64,000 nucleotides of DNA. It comes from Pseudanabaena mucicola str. Chao 1806 (GTDB taxonomy: Bacteria > Cyanobacteriota > Cyanobacteriia > Pseudanabaenales > Pseudanabaenaceae). The notes under the pieces were generated by a model. It did no database searches. It was given only the letters and a program-made list of their open reading frames with translations, and was not told where the DNA came from. A program made the translations under genes and the position numbers. Positions 44,885 through 54,698 of the stretch are shown here, piece by piece (within the stretch, counting starts at the first letter, position 1; every line of letters starts with the position of its first letter). The stretch is from positions 465,001-529,000 of the forward strand of contig NZ_CP097329.1 of assembly GCF_030323025.1 (NCBI RefSeq), in the 5' to 3' direction.

Positions 44885-45931
44885 ATGAACACCGCCACCA
44901 TAATCGCCACCCAGCAAGCATTGATCGACAAAGGAGCCGAATATTTAGGCGACCTAATCGCATGGTCAATCAGTGCCGAAACCAGACTCAGCGAAACCAC
45001 CTTGAAACGAGCTGCCGAGCAAGTCAACCTCGACTTCAGCTATCTCCCCGAAAGCCCCAACAAACTGAGCGCCTTTAAAAATGCCCGCACCAAAACCCAG
45101 ACCCAACTGAGCAACCACAATCTCCTCATCCGTCAAATCTCTAATAACGGCGTACTAGTCTATGGATTTGTCCTCGAGAATAAGAACGAAAAAGACAAAA
45201 AGCTTCGCTATAGCCAACTCGCCTCCTATAGCTTCGATAAAAGCAACGAAACTACCCAGTGGAACCGAGAAGACTGGAGCCAAGAAAATGAATCCCTGAT
45301 CGACATCGCTAGAACCACCTTTGACAAATGGTACGCATGGAGCCAAGAAATCACCAGCAAAGAAATCCGTGCCATGCTGACCGAATTTGTGAAGAAAGCT
45401 GGAGTACCATTTCGAGAACGAGGCGAAACATACTTTGTCGCTCGTAGCTATCGACTAGAACTAACCGCCTTCCGCGAACTACTGCCACTGATTCACAAAG
45501 AAAACAACATTCGCTGGATGCCGATCGCAGGCATAGGCGACATGGACATCATCGCCAGACAATCTCTAGAGAAAGAAGTGCAAACGATGTCCCATTATCT
45601 AGACGAACTGCTAGACCCAGAGAAAGTCTCCGAGACCAAAGACAGCACTCTGAAGAACCAACTTAAGGTATATCGGGAAGTGGAAGACAAAACCAAAATG
45701 CTTTCCGAGTTACTGCAATTTCGCTCCGATGCACTAACCGACAAACTCACCAAACTGCGTCAACGTTGCCTGAACGTACTGGATGAAATGGCAACCAGTG
45801 TAACCGATATACCAGAAGAACAGTTCCATCAAACAGAACAGATTATCTCTACCCCAGAAGCAACCATCTCCGAACCAGTAGAAACAACAGCAGAAGTTAG
45901 CGAAGACAATCTCTTTGACCTTGGCTTCTAG
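44885..45931 (+). CDS. DUF6744-like protein of the MoxR cluster
   Basis: A 348-residue protein. Motifs include GDLIAWSISAETRLSETTLKRAAEQ at the N-terminus, YFVARSYRLELTAFRELLPLI in the middle and a helical, charged C-terminal part (RREVEDKTKMLSELLQF-like). It resembles the DUF6744 family as I recall it, which is found next to MoxR ATPases; this is not verified. ATG 44885 is preferred to an in-frame TTG at 44867. The MoxR gene follows after 69 bases. Possibly a substrate or adaptor for the ATPase. Confidence 0.55.
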   Translation: MNTATIIATQQALIDKGAEYLGDLIAWSISAETRLSETTLKRAAEQVNLDFSYLPESPNKLSAFKNARTKTQTQLSNHNLLIRQISNNGVLVYGFVLENKNEKDKKLRYSQLASYSFDKSNETTQWNREDWSQENESLIDIARTTFDKWYAWSQEITSKEIRAMLTEFVKKAGVPFRERGETYFVARSYRLELTAFRELLPLIHKENNIRWMPIAGIGDMDIIARQSLEKEVQTMSHYLDELLDPEKVSETKDSTLKNQLKVYREVEDKTKMLSELLQFRSDALTDKLTKLRQRCLNVLDEMATSVTDIPEEQFHQTEQIISTPEATISEPVETTAEVSEDNLFDLGF

Positions 45932-46000
45932 CGAAGAATCGCGGGAGTAGCCAAAGCGCTACTCCCCATTCAATCATCAAGAAATGAGAGGAACTTAGAA

Positions 46001-47065
46001 ATGATCGCCACCGAAATCGCCCAGACCAATGGACATATCACCCCCTTAACCGTAACCCCAAAATCAGCCTTAGCAAAACTGCAACAACTGCGAGAAGAAC
46101 TGAAAAGTGTATACCTAGACCGCAGCGAAGCGATCGACCTAATCTTGGTGGGACTGCTAGCCAAAATGCATATTTTCCTAGGAGGCAAACCCTGCACAGG
46201 CAAAACCGAACTTGCGAAAGCAGTCTCCGATGCAATCACAGGAACCACCTTCTTCCATTACCTGATGACCAAAACAACTGTTGCTGAAGAAGTATTAGGC
46301 GCACCCGACCTTGCTGAATTACAAAAAGGCAAATTCGTGCGCGACACCGAAGCCATGCTTCCTGAAGCGCACCTAGCCCTGATGGATGAAATCGGCAAGG
46401 CAAATAGCATTGTCCGCAACTCCGCACTAGGACTGATGAACGAACGGGAATTTCTCAACGGCAAAACCAAACTGCAATCACCATTAATCACCATGATTGG
46501 TTGCTCCAACGAACTCCTAGATGGAGAAGAAGACGGAGCATTCTGGGATCGGCTGAGCCTGAGGTACATAGTCTATTATCTAGGCGATGAAGACCTGCGA
46601 ATATTACTGCTTCGCAAGACCAGCAACATCGCCGCACCGCAGATTACCACCATGCTCAGCCTAGCCGAACTAGAGCAAATGCAAACCGCCGTGAAAAACG
46701 TGACATTCCCTGCCCCAGTGATCGATTCATTGATTGACCTGCAACGGGAACTGAAGAAAGAAAACCTGATTGTCAGCACCAGAAAATACGTGCAGATCGT
46801 CACCATTCTCAAAGCCTATGCCTACCTGCAAGAAGAAGCCGAAGTCAGCGAAGACAGCTTCGAGATTCTCAATCATGTAATTTGGAATCATCCCAGAGAG
46901 CAAGCACTGATTAGAAAAATTGTTGCCAAAGTGGGCAATCCCGTGAACATCCAAGCCCAAGAAATCCTCACCGCCATCACCGAAAAGCTTTCAGACTTAG
47001 GTGCCTGTCCCACCTTTGGCACAAAGAAACAACAAAACGATTGGGCAACGGCACTGGTCAGTTAA
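46001..47065 (+). CDS. MoxR-family AAA+ ATPase
   Basis: A 354-residue AAA+ ATPase. Walker A is GKPCTGKT (residues 62-69), Walker B is LALMDEI (about 126-132), with the sensor-like IGCSNELLDGEEDGAFWDRL and the C-terminal VSTRKYVQIVTILKAYAYL lid. MoxR ATPases act as chaperones, usually with a VWA protein encoded next; here no VWA gene follows, and a transposase remnant lies 3 bases downstream. The gene itself ends naturally with TAA at 47063. The cluster may have lost its VWA partner through IS activity. Confidence 0.85.
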   Translation: MIATEIAQTNGHITPLTVTPKSALAKLQQLREELKSVYLDRSEAIDLILVGLLAKMHIFLGGKPCTGKTELAKAVSDAITGTTFFHYLMTKTTVAEEVLGAPDLAELQKGKFVRDTEAMLPEAHLALMDEIGKANSIVRNSALGLMNEREFLNGKTKLQSPLITMIGCSNELLDGEEDGAFWDRLSLRYIVYYLGDEDLRILLLRKTSNIAAPQITTMLSLAELEQMQTAVKNVTFPAPVIDSLIDLQRELKKENLIVSTRKYVQIVTILKAYAYLQEEAEVSEDSFEILNHVIWNHPREQALIRKIVAKVGNPVNIQAQEILTAITEKLSDLGACPTFGTKKQQNDWATALVS

Positions 47066-47068
47066 GGC

Positions 47069-47539
47069 GTGAGAGAAGTAAAGCCCTTGTTATGTGAAGA
47101 AGGATATCGCCAAGCAATGGTAGGTACGATTAGCTTGTATGACCAAGAAGGAGAAAGACAACACACAACTTACATTGCTGCGGCTCCAGAATATGGACGA
47201 GAGACTTTTTTAGGACGACTGCGACGGGAAGTTGAGACTGTCAAACAATTGTATCCCAACGCGCATTATCAAGGTTTAGCTGATGGTGCTCCCGAAAACT
47301 GGGTTTTTCTGAATACTGTAACCGATACCCAAACATTGGACTTTTATCATGCCACCCAGTACTTAGACAAAGCAGCTAAGGCGATTTATCCACACGATGA
47401 ACAGGCTCAAAAAGCTTGGATGGATACTCGTTGTCACAGCCTTAAACATGACGTTGGGGCTGCATCAAGGATACTCGCAGAAATGCAAACTATTCAACCC
47501 AAGCGTATTTCTCAATTTGTTTCACAAACGATTGTCTAG
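47069..47539 (+). pseudogene. ISKra4-family transposase fragment
   Basis: The frame reads EGYRQAMVGTISLYDQEGERQHTTYIAAAPEYGRETFLGRLRREVETVKQLYPNAHYQGLADGAPENWVF and TLDFYHATQYLDKAAKAIYP, typical of ISKra4 family transposases. The N-terminal and C-terminal parts are missing. Terminal repeats were not found. The 3' end overlaps the convergent BASS gene. It is a dead remnant. Confidence 0.75.
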
Positions 47540-48410
47540 CAATTAAGCGAATCACTACAAATAGAGATAAACTCGTTACTACAATCACACTGATAATCGC
47601 AGGATCTTCAAAGTTTGTACCCGCAACGATTAATGCTCCTGCAATATTGCGCTGAGCCGTGCCTACACCAAGGGTTAACCTTGTGTCGAGATTAGGTCCA
47701 CCGAGCAGATATCCTACGGCAAAGGCGACGATGATAAAAATAGCGATCGCTAAAACAATACCGCTTTTGGCTAGGACAATCAGACTATTGAATTGCAATG
47801 AAAGTGATGAAGCTAAACCCAATATGAGCGCAAAGTTAGTAACTCGACGTAGGAATGGAACGATACTAGTGGCGATCGCCTCAAAGCGGGATCTAATCAA
47901 TAGCCCAATCGCTAAGGGAGGTAATAGGGACACAAATAGAGGCTTCGCAACTTGCCAAGGGCTTATTCGCACACCATCTAAAACTAGGGGTAAGACAATT
48001 GGCATAAAGATTGCGGAGGCAAGCATTAATACCATCATCAATCCTGCGGCAAAGGCAAGGTTCCCATTTACCATTTGCGCTAACTTCGGTAACACAGGGG
48101 GACCAGCCGCAACCGCAAGGATTGTAAAGCCAATCTTAATCGGTTCACTTACGGGTACAAAGTGCAGTAGTCCTAGAACTAAAATCGGTACAATTACAAG
48201 GTTTGCGATCAGAGATCGAATGACTAACCGCCAATTGCGAAGAGGTTCGATAATCTGGGGAACGGTGAGACTTAATCCTGTAGCTAGCAACATCGCTAGA
48301 ATAAATAGCAAAAATGACAATCGATTAAGGAAGATAAAGTCGATTTTGTGGAAGTAGAAGTCTAGCTGTTGGATCAGATTAGGATTGAGACGAGATAATA
48401 ATTCGTTCAT
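47490..48410 (-). CDS. BASS-family (bile acid:sodium symporter-like) transporter
   Basis: A 306-residue membrane protein with about nine hydrophobic segments (e.g. FLLFILAMLLATGLSL and FTILAVAAGPPVLPKLAQMV). GPPVLPKLAQM and LGVGTAQRNIAGALIVAGTNF correspond to the two crossover segments of the BASS family. Family members move organic anions with sodium; the substrate here is not evident. The last residues (KQIEKYAWVE) overlap the transposase remnant and may differ from the original ending. The gene is otherwise complete. Confidence 0.8.
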   Translation of the reverse strand: MNELLSRLNPNLIQQLDFYFHKIDFIFLNRLSFLLFILAMLLATGLSLTVPQIIEPLRNWRLVIRSLIANLVIVPILVLGLLHFVPVSEPIKIGFTILAVAAGPPVLPKLAQMVNGNLAFAAGLMMVLMLASAIFMPIVLPLVLDGVRISPWQVAKPLFVSLLPPLAIGLLIRSRFEAIATSIVPFLRRVTNFALILGLASSLSLQFNSLIVLAKSGIVLAIAIFIIVAFAVGYLLGGPNLDTRLTLGVGTAQRNIAGALIVAGTNFEDPAIISVIVVTSLSLFVVIRLIARQSFVKQIEKYAWVE

Positions 48411-48777
48411 AGAGAATTAGGGGATTGATGATTTGAGGGGAATCAATGGCAGAATTTCTTGGGGGGAATGAGCAATAGCATCAGCACCATGATTGTTTAA
48501 CTCTTCTATAGAGCCATAGCCATAGGTGATTCCGATCGCAAAAACTTGATTTTGCTTTGCGCCAATCACATCATGGGAGCGATCGCCGATCATCACGGTT
48601 GCTTTAGCATCAAGATTTTCCGTCAGCAAAATATGACGAATCAATTCACATTTAATGCTGCGTGTACCATCTAATTCACTGCCATAGATGCCATCAAAGA
48701 GCGCAGACAACTCAAAATGTTCGACAATCCGTTTCGCATATACATGGGGTTTAGAGGTTGCTACATAGGTTTGATAG

Positions 48778-50033
48778 CTGAGATCTTGCACCATTCCCAA
48801 AAGCTTTAAGTAGGAATGGGTTTGAGAACAATTTTAAAACCATAACGAGCAGCAATATCAGCATTAATTCGGATGTATCGGAGGAGTTTTAACCAAAGGA
48901 CAGAAGGGAATAAAACAGAAAGTGTCAAATCAGATGCAGCCTTCCAGTCCAAGACAGGAGGTGGCGACCATTGAGTACTCCAGTGAGCCAAAAGATAAGC
49001 AATCAGAGATAGAATTAGCCAACGAAAAACTCCAAGTTTTGTAGACTGCCCAAAACAATGTAAACCAAAGCGATGTTTAATGGTTTTGAAAAATCCCTCA
49101 ATCGCCCAACGCTTACGACCCAACATCACCAGATAAGCACCCGAATAAGGATGAGAAGAAATCACAAAGCGTAACTCTCGTTTGCTATCAGCTCTTTTGA
49201 GCCAGAACCAAGAGATGGTAAATGTGGTACTTAGCCCTTCGAGTAAAACTTGTTGCCCCCGTTTGCCATGACGATAAAGTTGTTTGACCGAACGCCCATC
49301 TTGAAGCTTACGATTGCAGCGTATGCCCACAACAACTCGCCAAGCCTTTGCTCGGACTGTATTTAAAAACTTGACTGTGCAAAACTCAGTATCAGCAAGA
49401 ACAATTACTTTCCTGCCTTGGGTTAATCGCTTTGGCACTGTTCCCAACAATTTACAAGCTAAGTCTGATGGACTCGCATATCCCTTGCCGCGCCACACTC
49501 TAAAACTCCATGGTATTCGCCACTCACCGTAGACTAGATAAAGTAAGACTAGATGAAGTCCTCGCTTACCGTTGAGCATCCTTACCCATGGGGCTGAGCC
49601 GTCAGCCGTCGAGGTATTTAGATGCAAAAACTTGCCGCATTTTGTCAATGTGGTCAAGTCAATCAAGATCTTCAATGGACTCCCTTTGTATGGTCGATGC
49701 TGAGCGATTTGCTCTAAGATGATCTGACGGGTTATCCGAATCACTGACCGCGTAGACCAGTTATAGTGATTTAGAAACCGACTTAACGAACTGGCTGATT
49801 TTACTTGCGTATGTTGAGGTAAAGGATGTCCCTGCGCTTCGAGAAATAGTCCCAATATCGCATTCAGACTGGCTTTTTGATACACACTAGGCATAAAGCT
49901 CAGAAGGCTATAAACTAACCTTTGGGCGTGCTTAACGATGCTTTCCATATCGTTATTTAAATTACTACTACGCCCTTTTTTTCACATCTCTCGTCTTTTT
50001 GCAACCCCTTTTTAGAATGGTGCAAGATCTCAG
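48778..50033 (-). mobile_element. IS4-like element copy 2 (intact)
   Basis: A 1,256-base element with 19-base perfect inverted repeats identical to copy 1 and the 4-base duplication ATAG (48774-48777 and 50034-50037). The host gene is a HAD phosphatase. In the orientation of the element, the target in both copies is CTAT, hinting at target preference. The transposase frame is unbroken. Confidence 0.93.
48806..49948 (-). CDS. IS4-like transposase (intact)
   Basis: A 380-residue transposase. ILIDLTTLTKCGKFLHLN (first Asp), KVIVLADTEFCTVKFLN (second Asp) and RWAIEGFFKTIKHRFGLH (Glu, the YREK-like segment) are the DDE site. The N-terminal VKSASSLSRFLNHYNWSTRSVIR is probably DNA-binding. The C-terminal region is hydrophobic, as common in this group. 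It appears active. Closer family placement (IS4 versus IS701) needs comparison. Confidence 0.92.
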   Translation of the reverse strand: MESIVKHAQRLVYSLLSFMPSVYQKASLNAILGLFLEAQGHPLPQHTQVKSASSLSRFLNHYNWSTRSVIRITRQIILEQIAQHRPYKGSPLKILIDLTTLTKCGKFLHLNTSTADGSAPWVRMLNGKRGLHLVLLYLVYGEWRIPWSFRVWRGKGYASPSDLACKLLGTVPKRLTQGRKVIVLADTEFCTVKFLNTVRAKAWRVVVGIRCNRKLQDGRSVKQLYRHGKRGQQVLLEGLSTTFTISWFWLKRADSKRELRFVISSHPYSGAYLVMLGRKRWAIEGFFKTIKHRFGLHCFGQSTKLGVFRWLILSLIAYLLAHWSTQWSPPPVLDWKAASDLTLSVLFPSVLWLKLLRYIRINADIAARYGFKIVLKPIPT

Positions 50034-50335
50034 ATAGCCTTCTGCACGAATAGAGGCAATAGCCTCAGGGATTTCGGGATAAAGCTCATTTTCAAATAAG
50101 CCGACGGTTGAGAAGCGATCGCGATATAAAGAAATGGCACGATTAATCAAAACCTGATCCTCAGTTTCTAGCAGTTTTGCAAAACTTACGGTCAATGGTG
50201 GACCAATACACCACAGCAATTCATCGGTGGTTGGCGGTTGGCTGCCAAGTTGGGCGATCGCATATTGAATGCAGGTTGTAATCCCAATCTTCGGATCGGT
50301 CAGGGTTCCGTCGAGATCGAATAAAATTGCTGCCA

Positions 50336-50728
50336 TTAGATTTTAAACTGCTCATCGATGGGAACTTGATAGCCATTAGCAAGGCGATTAGTGGAATTTG
50401 CAGCCGCAACGATCGCTAGTAACTCACCTCGAACTTTTTCGGTTAAGCCTTTAGCACGGGCGGCGGAAGTGTGGGAGGCGATACAGTATTCACAGCCATT
50501 GGTAACGCTAACAGCGATGTAAATCAATTCCCTTGTCAGGGGATCAATCTCACCTTCACCACCCATGACCTCCTTGAGGGTTTCCCATGTGCGACGGAGA
50601 GTGGGGGGATGATTGGCAAGAGCTTTCCAGAAATTGTTGATATATTCGGTTTGGCGAGTGGTGCGAATATCGTCATAAACTGCGCGTACTTCGTCACTAG
50701 CAGATTCGTATTCGATTAGATTAGTCAT
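50336..50728 (-). CDS. AhpD-like carboxymuconolactone decarboxylase-family protein
   Basis: A 130-residue protein. Its CEYCIASH at about residue 78-85 is the CxxC...H motif of AhpD-like alkylhydroperoxidases, acting in peroxide reduction or in enzyme-bound disulfide chemistry. ELIYIAVSVTNGCEYC and VRGELLAIVAAAN are the flanking helices. Its stop and the start of the HAD gene share one base, so the two were an operon. Complete. Confidence 0.85.
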   Translation of the reverse strand: MTNLIEYESASDEVRAVYDDIRTTRQTEYINNFWKALANHPPTLRRTWETLKEVMGGEGEIDPLTRELIYIAVSVTNGCEYCIASHTSAARAKGLTEKVRGELLAIVAAANSTNRLANGYQVPIDEQFKI

Positions 50729-50743
50729 AGTAATAAATATGAT

Positions 50744-50772
50744 TTAGGGAATGAGCAAAGCTCATTCCCTAA
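50744..50772. terminator. Perfect 13-base hairpin between sulfatase and AhpD genes
   Basis: TTAGGGAATGAGC and GCTCATTCCCTAA form a perfect 13-base stem around AAA. It lies between the AhpD start and the sulfatase stop. No clear T run follows, so it may be a weak terminator, an attenuator, or a protein-binding palindrome. Confidence 0.6.
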
Positions 50773-50787
50773 TTTGGTGTTTTGGGG

Positions 50788-53208
50788 TTACAACAAATCG
50801 ACTTTAAGCTGCTCTAAATTGCCCGTGAACTTAAAGGGAACTTGATAGCTATCCACTACAGGCGTACCCGTATCTTGACCAATATCAAAGGTATCATCAA
50901 TGCCAAAACGAGCCGCTACGGTTTTCTCAATCCGACCTTCCGCAACCTGCTTGTCATTGATAAAGATCTTGCCCGTGCCACCAGCACCGATCGCACCACC
51001 ATCGGCAGTGAAATCAAAGCGGATCTTGGACTTGCCGATCGCGATCGGTTGCGAAGATTGAATCGTGGTGCGATCGCTATTGAGATAGTTATACACAAAA
51101 GTAGGTTTATTATCCTTCAAGAACAAACTCCAACCTGCAAATCTTCCGCCTTGGGTGGCTAACACACCCTCAGCACCAGCTTTTGCCGTATCCACATCGG
51201 CAGTGATGCTAAAGGAACGATTTTTAATATTCGGAGCGCTGGTTTCAGGAATACCGACTACGGCGGTGTAGTAGGTAAAGCTATCGCGTCCATCATTGAT
51301 ATTAGGACGATGTTCCACTTCAAAGCGTTGATAGAGGCGATCGTCGAGAGGAAACACCTTATGCTTCTTTGCTTCCTTTTGGAAGAGGCTTTGGAGTTCT
51401 GCTAACTTCGCAGGATTCTCTTTGGCTAGATCCTTGGATTCACTGAAGTCATTAGCAACATTGTAGAGTTCCCATTTATCTTCATCGAAACTGGTTTTAG
51501 AAACAAGTTCCCAAGGTAAACGTCCATGACGCGCCGCCGCAACCCAACCGTTATCATAAATGGCACGATTGCCCAGCATTTCAAAATATTGAGTTTTGTG
51601 GTGAGAAGGAACCGCAGGATCATCAAAGGAATAAACCAGACTGGTTCCTTCGATGGGCTGTTGTTTCGCGCCATTGACCACTTCAGGAGTCTCAATACCT
51701 GCCGCTTCGATAATTGTCGGTGCAATATCAATTACATGATGGAATTGACTACGAATACCACCCTTATCCTTAATGCGATCGCCCCAAGCAACAACTAAGC
51801 CATTCCGAGTACCACCAAAGTGCGAAGCAATTTGCTTAGTCCATTGAAAGGGGCTATCACCCGCCCAAGCCCATGCAGCATGGTAGTGATTGAAGGTTTT
51901 AGGACTGCCCAAATCATCGAGAGCCGCTAAAAACTCTTCGGTGGTTTCCTTCACACCATTAAAGGTTTTAATTTGGTTTAATTCACCTGTCAAACCGCCT
52001 TCGGCACTCGCGCCATTATCGCCAGCGATGAAAAAGACTAGAGTATTGTCCAATTCACCTAACTGCGCGATCGCGTCGATCACGCGCCCAACCTGAGCAT
52101 CGGTATGGCTAAGGAAACCTGCAAATACTTCCGCTTGACGAGCATAGATTTTCTGCTCCGTTGGCGATAGAGAATCCCAAGCAGGAATTTCCGCAGGACG
52201 AGGTGTGAGTTTCGTGTCAGGAGGAATAATGCCATTGGCAATCTGCCGCGCAAAAACTTCTTCACGAACTTTATCCCAACCTTGATCGAACTTGCCCTTA
52301 TATTTATCAATCCATTCCTTGGGGGCATGGTGGGGCGCATGGGTTGCACCTGTGGCAAAGTAAGTGAAGAAAGGTTTATCAGGAGCGATCGATTGCTGGG
52401 TGCGAATCCAGTTAATCGCATGGTCAGTCAAATCATTAGTGATGTGATAATCAACGCGATCGCGAGATTTTTCCACATACTTAGTATTCTCAACCACCGA
52501 TGTATTCCATTGATCGGCTTCACCGCCTAAAAATCCATAGAAGTAATCAAATCCTAAATGAGTCGGCCAGCGTTCAAAGGGACCGACAGCGCTAGTTTCA
52601 TTGGCAGGTGTATTATGCCATTTACCAAAGGCGGCGGTATTATAGCCATTGCTGCGTAATACTTCGGCGATCGTGGCGGCACTGCGAGGGAGAATGGCGG
52701 TATATCCGGGGTAGCCCGTGGCGATTTCGGTGACTACGCCTGTACTTACAGAATGGTGATTGCGTCCTGTCAGTAAAGCGGCTCTAGTGGGAGAGCAGAG
52801 CGCTGTGGTGTGGAACTGGTTGTAACGCAATCCCTGCGAAGCTAATCGGTCTAAATTGGGAGTGTCAATTAGTCCACCAAAGGTGCTAGTTTGTCCAAAA
52901 CCTACGTCATCAAGGATAACTAGCAGCACATTGGGAGCCTTTGCAGGTGCTTTAATGGGTTTAGGAAAGTCGGGTTGTGATTCCTTATAAGTTGTGCCAA
53001 TTTTGCCCTTGAAAGGTGGTTGCGGTAATGGCAAGGTGTCGCCATAGTCCGCTAAGGCAGGTAAAGGGAGGATGCTAGAAAACATTAAGGCGATCGCAGT
53101 TAAAAAACTGATTTGTTGGGCGATCGCTTTTTTAGTTTCCCATTGCAAAATAAACTTAAGAGAGATTTTTGGAAAATCTCTCTTTGAAGAATTTGTAACT
53201 TTTGTCAT
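50788..53208 (-). CDS. Secreted arylsulfatase, formylglycine-dependent
   Basis: An 806-residue sulfatase that hydrolyses sulfate esters. [19 protein letters not shown] holds the metal-binding Asp pair. [18 protein letters not shown] has the C-x-P-x-R motif, where Cys (about residue 138 of this start) is converted to formylglycine. [18 protein letters not shown] and [16 protein letters not shown] follow. A signal peptide ends at [10 protein letters not shown] (about residue 53), so the enzyme should be exported. ATG 53208 is used; the frame opens 17 codons earlier. An activating enzyme is encoded at 59878-60873. The long C-terminal region (residues 600-806) is beta-rich, as in larger bacterial arylsulfatases. 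Confidence 0.92.
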   Translation of the reverse strand: MTKVTNSSKRDFPKISLKFILQWETKKAIAQQISFLTAIALMFSSILPLPALADYGDTLPLPQPPFKGKIGTTYKESQPDFPKPIKAPAKAPNVLLVILDDVGFGQTSTFGGLIDTPNLDRLASQGLRYNQFHTTALCSPTRAALLTGRNHHSVSTGVVTEIATGYPGYTAILPRSAATIAEVLRSNGYNTAAFGKWHNTPANETSAVGPFERWPTHLGFDYFYGFLGGEADQWNTSVVENTKYVEKSRDRVDYHITNDLTDHAINWIRTQQSIAPDKPFFTYFATGATHAPHHAPKEWIDKYKGKFDQGWDKVREEVFARQIANGIIPPDTKLTPRPAEIPAWDSLSPTEQKIYARQAEVFAGFLSHTDAQVGRVIDAIAQLGELDNTLVFFIAGDNGASAEGGLTGELNQIKTFNGVKETTEEFLAALDDLGSPKTFNHYHAAWAWAGDSPFQWTKQIASHFGGTRNGLVVAWGDRIKDKGGIRSQFHHVIDIAPTIIEAAGIETPEVVNGAKQQPIEGTSLVYSFDDPAVPSHHKTQYFEMLGNRAIYDNGWVAAARHGRLPWELVSKTSFDEDKWELYNVANDFSESKDLAKENPAKLAELQSLFQKEAKKHKVFPLDDRLYQRFEVEHRPNINDGRDSFTYYTAVVGIPETSAPNIKNRSFSITADVDTAKAGAEGVLATQGGRFAGWSLFLKDNKPTFVYNYLNSDRTTIQSSQPIAIGKSKIRFDFTADGGAIGAGGTGKIFINDKQVAEGRIEKTVAARFGIDDTFDIGQDTGTPVVDSYQVPFKFTGNLEQLKVDLL

Positions 53209-53356
53209 TATTGTCTCAAACAAAGACCAATAGTTACAGTTATCACGAGGCTTTAGCAAAAGTCGGTCGTCGAGAAGACATCATTGATAAACTAGCGATC
53301 GCGGAAATCCTATTAAAACTTGCTATCCTAAATCTAGACACGAATTCAAAGTATTC

Positions 53357-53980
53357 ATGATGCCAATACTAGCCGTTACTGATACTGTCACCACAATTGC
53401 GGAAGCAGAACAAAAGTTTGGCTTGGGTCGTAGTGAATCGAAGGATTTTTTTACGGAATGGTATGACCATTTACCAAAGGTTAATTCTAGCGATCGCGCC
53501 AATCTAGAGATTCTGTGGCAGCGTTATATTTATCATCGGTCTGGTGGACATTTGCTAGAGAGTACGGTGATGCTCTTGCTGGTTTCGCCATTACTCACGA
53601 TCGCTGGTTTATACGATCCTCCTTTTCGGATTAAGGCTGAGGAGTCGATTGCGATCGATGTTGCTGATAGTGAAGAAACTCTACAAGGTCGCATCGATGT
53701 GTTGGTATTGCGCGATCGTCTGTGGATTATTGTTTTGGAGTCAAAGAAAACAATGCTGTCGATTTGGTCTGCTTTGCCGCAAACTTTGGCTTATTTGATG
53801 CCGAGTCCAAATGGAGATCGCCCGAATTTTGCGATGTTGACGAATGGTGATGATATTGTGTTTGTAAAGCTAGAGGGTAAGCAATATGCAATGTCTCAGG
53901 TTTTGGCTCCTCTGGTTAATCGGGGTGACTTAGAGGTAGCATGGCAAGTTTTACGCAAGATTGCAGAAATAGAAGTTTGA
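53357..53980 (+). CDS. PD-(D/E)XK restriction-endonuclease-like protein
   Basis: A 207-residue protein. GRIDVLVLRDRLWIIVLESKKTMLSIW (residues about 115-141) carries a D...E-x-K nuclease motif of the type found in HsdR N-terminal regions. SGGHLLESTVMLLLVSPLLTIAGLYDPPFRIKAEES precedes it. The family is common in cyanobacteria as a single gene. The role is unclear; it could be a nuclease of a defence module. Complete. Confidence 0.75.
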   Translation: MMPILAVTDTVTTIAEAEQKFGLGRSESKDFFTEWYDHLPKVNSSDRANLEILWQRYIYHRSGGHLLESTVMLLLVSPLLTIAGLYDPPFRIKAEESIAIDVADSEETLQGRIDVLVLRDRLWIIVLESKKTMLSIWSALPQTLAYLMPSPNGDRPNFAMLTNGDDIVFVKLEGKQYAMSQVLAPLVNRGDLEVAWQVLRKIAEIEV

Positions 53981-53993
53981 TGTTTGGATGTTA

Positions 53994-54299
53994 TTAAGCA
54001 GGTTGTTTTTCTTGAACAGTTACCGAGAGTTTTAGCCCTAATTGGTTTAGTAATTTAGCAATAGTCATTAACTCACTGGGCTGTTGGTTTAGAAGTAGTT
54101 GGGGGTTGAGATCTAAATTCAGCTTATTGTTTTTTGAATTGTTAGTAATATCTTGTTGAGCTTCTGCAACATTTTTCAAAGCCAATAAAATATGTTCAAA
54201 GTCACCATCTTCTATGACTGCATCTAGGTAAGCGGCAGCTTCTAGAGGATCTTTTAAGGACTCAATTAGGTAAGAATGATAACTTTTATAGGTTGGCAT
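53994..54299 (-). CDS. HigA-like antitoxin
   Basis: A 101-residue addiction-module antidote. YHSYLIESLKDPLEAAAYLDAVIEDGDFEHILLALKNVAEAQQ is the shared N-terminal domain of these antitoxins, which normally continue with an XRE helix-turn-helix. Here the C-terminal region (QQPSELMTIAKLLNQLGLKLSVTVQ) is present but shortened. The toxin gene is upstream on the same strand and overlaps its start by 14 bases. The toxin-first order is typical of HigBA. Confidence 0.75.
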   Translation of the reverse strand: MPTYKSYHSYLIESLKDPLEAAAYLDAVIEDGDFEHILLALKNVAEAQQDITNNSKNNKLNLDLNPQLLLNQQPSELMTIAKLLNQLGLKLSVTVQEKQPA

Positions 54300-54630
54300 T
54301 TTCTCTCCTCTGAAAGTCTACCCAGTAATGCTTTGCTTTGATGATATCTTGATTTTGGGTGCTTTTGTCACCGCCACATAGCAAAAGAACTATGGTTTCT
54401 CCTGCTTGAGCAAAATATATGCGATAACCTTGTCCATAGTCAATCCTGAGTTCCATGACTCCTGAACCAACGGGTTTATAGTCTCCAAAGTTTCCATTTT
54501 CAACTCGATCAAGCCGTGCTTTAATTCTAGCTCTTGCTTGGCGATCGCGTAGTGACTCTAACCAAAGTTCAAAGGGACGCTCGTCGTTTTCAGTTGTGTA
54601 AAAGATCACCTCTTGCGGACGTGCTTCCAT
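54286..54630 (-). CDS. HigB/RelE-like toxin
   Basis: A 114-residue toxin of the Gp49-like RelE group: EVIFYTTENDERPFELWLESLRDRQARARIKARLDRVENGNFGDYKPVGSGVMELRIDYGQGYRIYFAQ and VLLLCGGDKSTQNQDI. It starts at 54630 and overlaps the antitoxin. Such toxins cleave mRNA. Complete and normal length. Confidence 0.85.
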   Translation of the reverse strand: MEARPQEVIFYTTENDERPFELWLESLRDRQARARIKARLDRVENGNFGDYKPVGSGVMELRIDYGQGYRIYFAQAGETIVLLLCGGDKSTQNQDIIKAKHYWVDFQRRENANL

Positions 54631-54698
54631 GAAACTGTATTGCTTATAAAATGAAACTTTTTAATTTTGTCATGGAACTGGAGACTTTTTGTCTTTTG

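Larger units (their letters stand above)
48417..50336 (-). pseudogene. HAD-family phosphatase split by an IS4-like element
   Basis: The N-terminal part (start 50336) reads MAAILFDLDGTLTDPKIGITTCI, with the catalytic DxDGT of HAD phosphatases (phosphoglycolate phosphatase-like), and ends at the insertion after AEGY. The C-terminal part resumes QTYVATSKPHVYAKRIVEHF and holds MIGDRSHDVIGAKQN, the conserved GDxxxD motif. Excising the element with one ATAG repeat restores AEGYQTYVATSK in frame. It overlaps the AhpD-like gene by one base. It is intact apart from the insertion. Confidence 0.9.

Noticed and set aside
47659-48357. 232-codon plus-strand frame
   Set aside because: Long but antisense to the BASS transporter, whose hydrophobic segments are clear; the reverse frame has no recognisable fold.
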